Below the pieces are notes generated by a model. That model worked only from the letters and a program-made list of their open reading frames with translations. It made no database searches and had not been told where the DNA came from. A DNA stretch of 64,000 nucleotides from Symsagittifera roscoffensis (lineage: Eukaryota > Xenacoelomorpha > Acoela > Convolutidae), in the NCBI RefSeq assembly GCF_963678635.1, contig NC_087065.1, positions 12,111,579 to 12,175,578 on the forward strand. Direction: 5' to 3'. This document shows positions 45,201-64,000 of the stretch, piece after piece. Each line of letters opens with the position of its first letter. Position 1 is the stretch's first letter. Both the position numbers and the translations under genes were made by a program.

Positions 45201-45763
45201 ATTTGTCTATTACAAGCAAAGGACGTGTAATTTTTCATTGTAAAAAGCTCTTTATTATCTTCCTCACTTGGCACATTGTTGATGGTCTTGTCATAATTTT
45301 CAAAAATGCTGTTACCATTCGAATCCCTTTGTACTTGCTCTGGAAATCCCAATATCTTCAAATTATCTCGCCTATTGTAATTCTCTAGCTGTTCGTCTTC
45401 GCACATGGCTTTCACGAGAGTAACCGTTTCACTATTTTTTAGTTCTTTTCGTACTTCCCCAAGAATTTCATTTTTGTTGCAGTCAGAAGCTCATTGATCA
45501 CTTGTCGAATTATCCCTTTTAGATCCTCAGTCAACATTTTCACAATATCTGGAATTTTGTTTTCAAATTGCCTTTTCAATGGTTGCTTGTAGTTTATCTA
45601 ATACGGGTTCTTCGTCTGGTGGGCTGAGAGCAGCACATGTCCTTTTGTTGTCGGGCTTAGCAATTGGCGTCTGGTCTTGGAATCTAAGAGTGGGTGGATC
45701 AGTCGCGGTTTCATCATGTGATTCCATTTTCACTTCTCTGAAACTATTTAATAAGTTTATCAC
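42250..45763 (-). mobile_element. Degenerate non-LTR retrotransposon (LINE)
   Basis: Minus strand, 5' to 3'. ORF1-like remnants (45563-45763 and 45152-45415, with ENYNRRDNLKILGFPE as in LINE ORF1 proteins) are joined to a piece with RGGGSMIQIRDN from the start of the endonuclease. ORF2 (45086-43146) carries the end of an APE endonuclease (GGDFNIDI, then FADHCPILL) and a full RT: FGFRQKYNT, FLDLKKAFDTLDHELL, GVPQGSVIGPLLFLIYIND, and the catalytic FADDTNV. A single in-frame TGA at 43146-43148 separates RT from its C-terminal domain, which continues in the same frame to 42606. The 5' half is shortened and frameshifted, so the copy is inactive. 42250-42605 looks like the 3' UTR. The clade is Jockey/CR1-like in architecture; I cannot place it exactly. 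Confidence 0.88.
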
Positions 45764-46451
45764 AACAATCAGGGTAGTTCGGGTAATGTTTTGTAAGAAA
45801 CATCATTTTTTGATTTGAACTATATTCAAAACAAAACTTGCATCTACATGAAGTTTTGAAGCTTTCAACAAAATTAATTCTTGGAATGAAAAGAGCACCC
45901 TATGTTCCGACACCACAGCAATGAAAAAAGAGAGCAAACCAGTTTTTTTTCTCAAAACTGTCCTTTATTGTGCACGATGTATTGTGAGCAAAAAAGCTTA
46001 CACTATTAATAAATTAAGCATGGCCTCCAACAATTACTTTTGACAAACAAAAAAACAAACATAAAAAATGAGCTACATGATTCTTCAAAACCTAGATTTT
46101 TTGGTCTAACTAAGTCTTTCATAGCTTAAATTACTAATTTTAATTTTCTCGATTTTTCTCGACAACAAGAAAAGATTTTGGATGGGTGACAATAAAATGT
46201 GAAACACACTACTAGCCCCCCGCCATCCCCATACACCCATCGATTTTTTTTTTGCTAGTTAAACTTGGTGGATGACAATTTGCTGAATTGCATGATAAAG
46301 AGAAATTCAAAACTTTATCAACTTGCAGTTGTATTAAAATCTTCGGTTCAAAATTGCTATTGACAGTATTTACATCAACACAAAATGCATAATCTACAAA
46401 AAATCATGAACAATATTTTAAAATTTACGCCTATGAATATTTTTACGCTAT
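45764..46451. other. Spacer between LINE and TTLL9 3' end
   Basis: AT-rich, with short T and A runs. No gene or element boundary recognised. Confidence 0.4.
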
Positions 46452-46457
46452 TTTATT
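46452..46457 (-). terminator. Probable TTLL9 polyadenylation signal
   Basis: AATAAA on the minus strand, about 260 bases after the TTLL9 stop codon, which is a plausible 3' UTR length. It is the only good candidate I saw in that interval. Confidence 0.45.
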
Positions 46458-46713
46458 TACAATTTTTACAATTTACACATCGAATAATCAGTGAGCTACG
46501 GAAACTATTTTTCAATTGAAACAATAATTAGTTGTGATATTCCAAGCACCGCTAAATTGATCTATTGTCTGGGAAAGCCACAGTTACAGTTCGATGGTCG
46601 AGACAAACCCTCCAATCAATTTCCACTATCTTCGATTGCGGACTACTGGAAATAAACGGATAGTTCGAGTCAAAACTACTCTAGTTCGCAGCTACAATCA
46701 ACATCCCTATTGC

Positions 46714-58317
<11,604 letters not shown>

Positions 58318-58606
58318 ATTGCTGATGAGAGATTCAAAAGGTACATAACTTCTCTAATTTCATCGCTACACTAATTGAATCCTGAACCTTCATATAACGT
58401 GTCATGAGAAATCTAGAAAATATGAACCTTTTAATATGCATAACTTGATCTAATCCTCGGAACAACATTTAATCCATTTTAGATGGAACTAACACTAAAG
58501 GAAAACCATTTTTTCAATAATTATCTGAAAAAAATAAATTAAAAAAGGAAAACCAAATTTTACAGAGGCGTAGCTCAAGCTTTCAAGCTTTGAAAAAAAT
58601 GAATTC

Positions 58607-58682
58607 GCCCCAACGGGATTCAAGCCTTCTACCTACAGATTTAGAGGCAACCTCTTGACAAAAGCGCCATAAATAAAACGGA
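58607..58682 (-). repeat. tRNA-like fragment
   Basis: On the minus strand it reads TGGCGCTTTTGTCAAGAGG, then GGCTTGAATCCCGTTGGGGC with a B-box-like core. Pairing is incomplete. Probably a SINE head. Confidence 0.45.
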
Positions 58683-58875
58683 TAAAACACTCCCAGATAA
58701 AACCCATGAGCAGTAAACAAATACTGAATATGAGCACTTTTTCTGAGCACCAATTTTTGTGTGGTTTAGGTTAGAAAAAAGAAACTCGTAGGGTAACAAA
58801 AGGTTTCTCAAGCGTAACAAGTGGACGTATTGAAAAACACGTTTGCTTGTGTAAAAAATCACAACCTTAAATTAA

Positions 58876-59918
58876 ACACAGAGGCGAAGCTGAGCTTCTC
58901 GCCACTTGCGATAGAAAAAGTATAGGATTAAAAACAGCAAGACACTCAAGAACTATCAAAGAGGACTTCGAAAGTTGTAACCGTAGAAGAAACAACTATA
59001 TAAACAAAAAAAACGAAAATCAATTTTTTTATCTTTCAATTTATTAAAAAATTTTAAAGAGCCCCAGGTGAAAATAATGCACACAGAGGCACCAGGTCGC
59101 AGACCAAGAGGAAGACCCAAGAAAACCTGGAAAGAGTGCCTCAAGCAAGATATGGCAGCCGCTGGTGTACACGAGACTGCAGCTGAAGACCGAGCTGAAT
59201 GGAGAGCTGTCATAAACCGTCTAACCTCTTCAGAAGAAGGGACAAGAAGACGCTAAATGGAAAAACAAAACAAAACAAATCCCAGGTGGGGTTGAAATCG
59301 AGAATGCGAAAAATTATATTTGGGGCCAAACTCTAAGCGATCACGCACATAATATCGAAAATTTGTAGGAAACAAAATATTAGGTAAATAAACCAACAGA
59401 ATTGAAGCCGACAGCAAAGTAGATGAAACTGAACCAAGAGCTTAATCGAAAGCCGAAAAATCATCAGCAAAAAAGTAATATCGATGTTCTATACTTATAC
59501 AAACAACCAAGCTATCAAAATGAATTAGGATGGTTTGGATAAAAACATGCCGAGACAATATAATGCAAAACTAGACTCGAAACAAAAGTACCAGGCGGTA
59601 ACAAGACATAAAATCAGCCGAAAAAAAATCAAACAACTCTTTATAAAAAAAAATGAGTCCCCCTTCTCAATAAGTCGAACCCGATTAAGCCGAAAAAAGA
59701 AGACAAAAAAAAAGAAAAAAAAACTACAACCAAGTAAAAGGCAGATTTCGTATTCGTTATCTCCAGGCTAAGTGGGCAGGAGAAAGTAGGATAATTGGAT
59801 TTTTTATGAGCCAGGGTACCACCAGAAATCGATGAGTCCTGTGAACAAAGGTGTTTGCAGGACAAAAAAAAATCTAGTACCCGATTGCAATAACTCTTGC
59901 TTATCGCAAGGGTAAAAA
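58876..59918 (+). mobile_element. E1 dispersed repeat, near full length, with nested LINE tail
   Basis: Opens 'cacagaggcgaagctgagctt' type sequence and 'cgccacttgcgatag', and ends 'cttgcttatcgcaagggtaa'. The order of phrases matches 11940-12960. The reverse-transcriptase tail fragment at 59068-59256 interrupts it. Confidence 0.6.
59068..59256 (+). pseudogene. C-terminal tail of a non-LTR reverse transcriptase ORF
   Basis: 62 codons to a TAA stop. RRPRGRPKKTWKECLKQDM, then AEDRAEWRAVINRL, matches the tail common at the end of many LINE ORF2 proteins (RGRPKxTWxDxVxxDM...A.DRxxWR). Nothing upstream encodes the rest, so it is a 5'-truncated insertion. Confidence 0.75.
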
Positions 59919-59949
59919 CAATTTTATTTGCAACTCACAACCTTAGAAC

Positions 59950-60480
59950 GAAAACAGAGGCAAAGCAGTGCTTCAGATCACTTGCGATTCAACTCAAGCG
60001 TAGCATTGGAAGCGAGCGAAAATATGACAGAAATCCCTTAGCCAAATATATGGAAAATAGCATATTTAAAAAAAAAATAAACATTCAGAAAAGCAGTCAA
60101 GAAACAAAATCATAACATTGATTCAGCTTTTCGTATCATTTAGAGAGCGGCAGTTCAGTCGAAATAAATTAGGTAAAAGCCCAATAAGCCGCAAACAGAA
60201 AAAAAAGCATACGCATTGCAGTCATAAAATATATTATTATTTTTTTCGAAAACAACGTCATAACAAATTTCTAACAAAATTTTGAGCGATTAACATTTGG
60301 AAATTGAAATTTCTACACCAAAGCATTTCTCAATTGCTTTACAAACAAATCAAACGACAAAAACCGTTGAGCCGATAAAACCAAAGCCGAAATCATTTCA
60401 ACCGAAAAACAAAAAAACCGAGACGCTAAATTGACGAAACAATAGGAAGGTTGTCAATTAGAGTAAGAGCGGGACCCTAA
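59950..60480 (+). mobile_element. E1 dispersed repeat, 5' part
   Basis: 'acagaggcaaagcagtgcttc' type opening and 'agatcacttgcgattcaac', then 'agccgataaaaccaaagccg' phrases. It stands directly after the end of the preceding E1 copy. The tail is not seen. Confidence 0.5.
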
Positions 60481-60482
60481 CC

Positions 60483-61330
60483 CGGAAAGCAAAGCTGCAG
60501 CTTCGCAAACATGATCGAGAAAACGACGAGCTTCAAAATGCACAAAAACACAAATATTGCGTGTAATCAGTAGCGGATTTAGAGGGGCGGACGACACCCC
60601 CCGTCAGGGATTCGAACCCCAGCCGACCCAAAGAGTACCCCTTTGTACTATTTTGAGATATCCTTTTATGGCCGACTGACTCTAAAAAATTTCTAAAGGC
60701 GCCAATATACACTAATTTTGAGGGGGGAGCATGCGCCAAAAAACGCGATTTTTTGGTTAATATTTTCCAAAAATTGCCTAAAAACGCCTTGTTTGGCCTC
60801 CTTTTGCAAAAATTTGTCTGCGGCGCAGAAAATTTGGTCAAAATGCGGTCTTTATATTGATTTGAGAGCTCAGTAAATCAATTTGGTCGATCTAAAAAAA
60901 GGGTACACAAAACTTTCATTTTTTTTAAAAATCCGCCCCACCCTCGAGAAAATCCTAGATCCGCCCCTGCGTGTAATAATTTGGAATGTAAGCAGCTAAA
61001 GGCAACTACACTAACTTTGCATCAAATAAATTGGAAAGTGTAATCCAAATTTTGCTTAAATGATGCGTTTCAAAAACTTCGCTAAATAAATTGAGTTGAA
61101 AAATTTCTGAAAGGAATTTTATTATGGTACTGTTTTATGATAAAAATTGCTTTTTTCGCTTCAATTGATGAACTTAATAAGTTTTAACTGCGTTAACTCA
61201 TAGCAAATCAAATGTCAAAGCACATTATAGCTCTTATACTTGCGACTTGTGTTGGGAAAGAAGTTGCACCATATTATTAAACTAAGCTGCGCATGTGTAA
61301 AAAGGGTCGTAAGAAATCGGCCAGAAAAAC
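60483..61330. repeat. E2-family DNA split by a MITE
   Basis: 'gcaaagctgcagcttcgcaaac' type sequence at 60487 and 'cgagaaaacgacgagcttc' on the left, and 'aaaggcaactacactaacttt' (61003) with 'gatgcgtttcaaaaacttcg' on the right, match the E2 region 31398-31800. The 60568-60969 element sits between the two halves. Confidence 0.5.
60568..60969. mobile_element. hAT-type MITE, 402 bp, with perfect 8-bp target duplication
   Basis: The left end starts CAGTAGCGGATTTAGAGG and the right end read inward starts CAGGGGCGGATCTAGG, an imperfect terminal inverted repeat of the hAT type. The flanking bases cgtgtaat occur at 60560-60567 and 60970-60977, an exact 8-bp duplication. A 102-codon minus-strand frame crosses it, but I recognise no transposase domain. 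A B-box-like GGGTTCGAATCCCTG lies on the minus strand near 60608. Confidence 0.85.
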
Positions 61331-61581
61331 ACACCCTGCGCCATAGTTTCTTCCCCTTCTACGCCGGTGTTTGCAACAATCAGACGCCTGATTATTTAAT
61401 GTCCGAAAAAGCTTCGTAAAGCTAAAATATCTCAAACCCAAAAATTACTCACGACCCAAACGAAAATGGTGATGATGTCGCAAAGCTATGTGATCAACCA
61501 GTTTGGCCTATGTGAAGTGCTTATAATTTAAATCTTTGAGGCTTTGAAAATTAGTCTAATTCCCAATCAAAATTAAAAATG

Positions 61582-62306
61582 CTATAAGAGTTTGCACATG
61601 TAAACTTTGACTTCTTCTTCAGACGCTAAACTCCGACTGTCCTTTGAAGAAGGTGTAGAGTGCACAGGAGGTAATATAGGCGGTGGTGGAGGTGGTGGCG
61701 GTTTAATAATGGAGATCGAATTATCAAGCAGCTTTTCGGAATTCGAATTATCAGAAGACTTTTCAGCTGCGCTCGTATTGTTAATTCTATTAGCCATATT
61801 TTCGATAACATTAGAATCTTTTTCCGTTTTCATTGTGCCAAATAATTGCATCAGATTTGAAATTGCGGAATTTTTAGAGCCATGAAAGAAATTAATATAT
61901 TTTTCCGGACAAATGGCATATCCGAGATGTTCGTAGAATGACTGCTTGTCCGTGGTCGCTAAGTACAGTTTCTTGTAACCCCTTTTTCGGCTTTCCTCTT
62001 CCACGAAAGTCATTATCCTTTTACCGAATCCCTTTCCTCTATATTTACTTCCAATTATCACACTTTCTACGTACAATGAATCAGATTTATCAGGTACGAG
62101 GCACAAACGAGCATGGCCAATGACTGATTCCGAATAAACGTTACTTAAGATAAACGAAAGAGGATAATTTATAGATGATTTCATCAACCAATCAGGGCGA
62201 TTAGATTTTGGCCAATGAGAATTAAGAAGAAAAGCAGTCTGATCAATTTCGTCTGGGTCAGCGCAGTTTAGAGGACGAAACTGAAGACAGCGTTGGATGA
62301 ATACTT
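61582..62306 (-). CDS. NAA80: NAA80-like actin N-terminal acetyltransferase (last exon)
   Basis: A GNAT-fold protein. RPLNCADPDEIDQTAFLLN is followed by HWPKSNRPDW, GHARLCLVPD, SLYVESVIIGSKYRGKGFGK with the acetyl-CoA loop RGKGFG, then LYLATTDKQSFYEHLGY. A run of eight prolines plus ILPP lies near the C-terminus. This order matches NAA80 (NAT6), the enzyme that acetylates the processed N-terminus of actin, whose proline-rich segment recruits profilin-actin. The open frame runs past 62306 to a TTG, with no ATG before residue 40 or so. A good acceptor TTGTTAG ends at 62307, so the start codon probably lies in an upstream exon that I did not find. The stop TAG is at 61582-61584. About 241 codons are visible, shorter than human (about 290-310). 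Confidence 0.83.
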
Positions 62307-62815
62307 CTAACAATTAACAGTTTACGACGTCAAAATCATACTTTTTCGGTCGAAAATTTATTAAGAAAATACCTATGAAAATTCTCATTTAGAAAAGTCA
62401 CGTCAAGTCTTTATCTTTGACTGAACAAACACTATAGATAAAAAAACGCATAACATTGCTTTATATCAATATAACTTGGACTCAGAAGCAGAGGATGCTG
62501 AAAATGTTTCTTTATGTAGTGAAAAATTCGCACTTGTTGCTTGAAAAACCAGATTGAAAACAGGAAAAATAATACGCTGAATCAGGCAAATATTTTTATG
62601 TTACCCTATCTTGAGTCGGTGCGGCAAAAATTCATCCAACCCTGATCGAAGGCTCATTCTTATAGTCCTCCATAGTTTTGAAGCCACATAAGCCAATCTG
62701 AAAACTGACCATGATCGAAAAACATCACAAGAAAAGCTTCACGTTCTTTTTTAAAAACAAAAATGAGACAAGAAAATGTGAGTATTTTAGACAGAGATGA
62801 AAAGCAAAAACAAAC
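62307..62815. other. Upstream of the NAA80-like exon: 5' exon not found
   Basis: AT-rich. Should contain the intron, the first exon or the promoter of the NAA80-like gene. An ATG near 62335 meets a stop after five codons without a donor. Confidence 0.35.
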
Positions 62816-63115
62816 AACGGCAACACAGTTGGAAAAGTATCATAAACGCAAGGAAACAGAAAAAAAAAGCAACCTTTTTCAATAAAAACTTCAACTTTAC
62901 AACTTCAAAGTAAAAACATACGACTAATAAATTCAATACAGTCAAAAATAATTATTTTTCTTTTAAAATCAAATATAGGAGTTTTAAGCTCAAGAAACAT
63001 TTATGAATGACAGTTTTGTGGTAAAATTAACTCAATTTGAGAAAACTGGATCAATAGGTTAAGTTTTTAGTCCGCTGGGAAATCTGAAAAATAAATTTCA
63101 CTTTAGAAACTAGAA
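62816..63115. mobile_element. MITE-A copy, truncated by E1
   Basis: Begins 'cacagttggaaaagtatcat' and carries 'aactcaatttgagaaaactgg', but breaks off where the E1 opening begins at 63118. Confidence 0.55.
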
Positions 63116-63117
63116 GC

Positions 63118-63900
63118 CGACACAAAGGCAACGCGAATCTTCGCAGCACTTGCAACACAACGGAAGCACAACATTGCAAGCTAGTGAATAGAAAAGGAGA
63201 CTGAAATAAAAAAAATCGACAAACACATATTTTGGAAAAGAAAAAAATTTCAGAAAAATAGACAAGAAACAAGCTTTAAAAAAATCTTTAAGTTTTTTTA
63301 CGAGGGGCTAATTAGCCGAAATGCGTTTAATGAGCCAAAAACAGCCGCTCTAAGACGCACATTGAGCCGAAAACAACAAAATGTCATAAAAAATAGTTGA
63401 CAAAATACTTTTCACCGATTAAGTTTTAAGACTGAGCTTTTGCAAGACACGATTTTTTAAATCAATCAAATTTTGACCTTAAAGTCACACAACACCAGGT
63501 GACTTAGTCCACAAAACAAGAGCCAAAAAATTTAGGCCGAAAGAAGCTTTTCAGCGAAACAAAAACAACAAAAACGAAAATATACAAAAAAAGGGCTACT
63601 AATTTTATAAATCTAACTAATTTTATAAATCCGACAAAAATTGCTGACCGCAAAAAAAATCCACACTGTGGCATCTAAGCAGACAAACAAAAGTCCGACA
63701 AATCAAGTTTTCACGGATTTTTTTTCTAATTATTTCATACATACTGAAAAAAAACAAGGGCCTATAGGCCAAGAGGGAAGCAGTCTCGGAGTTGCTAAGA
63801 TTCACCAATAAATAAGCTTCAATGTCAACTTCAGATGTAAGAAAACTTGTTTACGGTGAAAAAAGTCTAGGTCCTGATTACAAGACACTTGCTTTTCCAA
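63118..63900 (+). mobile_element. E1 dispersed repeat, near full length
   Basis: 'gacacaaaggcaacgcgaatc' type opening and 'gcagcacttgcaacac', then 'gtggcatctaagcagacaaa', ending 'cttgcttttccaagtgtaata'. It is inserted in, or joined to, a MITE-A copy whose right-hand phrases ('cgtttttcgtgacctttgctc') resume at 63910. Confidence 0.6.
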
Positions 63901-64000
63901 GTGTAATAACGTTTTTCGTGACCTTTGCTCTGTTGATGTTCCATAGTGGAGTTTGCTTTCCTTTTAACATAGGAAATGAAGTGATTTTTAAAAAGTCCAA

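Noticed and set aside
60533-60841. 102-codon minus-strand frame
   Set aside because: Lies almost wholly inside the 402-bp hAT-type MITE and begins or ends at its boundaries. No transposase features.

Overview
The window is nuclear DNA from an animal. It has AT-rich, repeat-filled introns and intergenic DNA, GC-balanced coding exons, canonical GT..AG introns, a metazoan-type tRNA-Lys, and genes typical of ciliated animals (TTLL9, CEP162) plus an animal-type Cys-loop channel and an actin N-acetyltransferase. It is neither bacterial nor vertebrate-like in layout. I cannot name the phylum.

Layout, left to right. A recent 1.78-kb direct tandem duplication (187-3750) abuts a short inverted-repeat transposon. 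A 16-exon minus-strand gene, CEP162-like, runs from 39915 down to 4117. Its introns hold an antisense tRNA-Lys(CTT), a foldback element, G/C-run repeats and SINE-like DNA. Its largest intron (16.6 kb) encloses a complete six-exon Cys-loop receptor gene on the opposite strand (22937-27481). Right after that gene lies a 2.0-kb MULE-like element with inverted ends, an imperfect 8-bp target duplication and two copies of a FLYWCH zinc-finger ORF. The interval 39916-46713 between CEP162 and TTLL9 holds a decayed reverse transcriptase and a degenerate non-LTR retrotransposon. TTLL9 (8 exons, minus, 58317 to 46714) is complete. Its first intron holds a 17-copy, 108-bp minisatellite in which each unit carries a near-consensus splice donor. 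A 57-bp perfect inverted repeat flanks its fourth exon. An RT tail fragment, a 402-bp hAT-type MITE with a perfect 8-bp target duplication, and a minus-strand NAA80-like gene close the window.

Functionally, TTLL9 (axonemal tubulin polyglutamylase family) and CEP162 (centriole tip and ciliary transition zone) are adjacent, in the same orientation, and both act in cilia. The receptor and NAA80 show no obvious link to them. Most remaining DNA belongs to a few dispersed families that recur across the window. They are described here as MITE-A, E1, E2, R3 and the P palindrome family, which are my own labels. Exon boundaries were placed by splice motif, frame continuity and homology. Comparisons to human proteins are from memory, not from a search.
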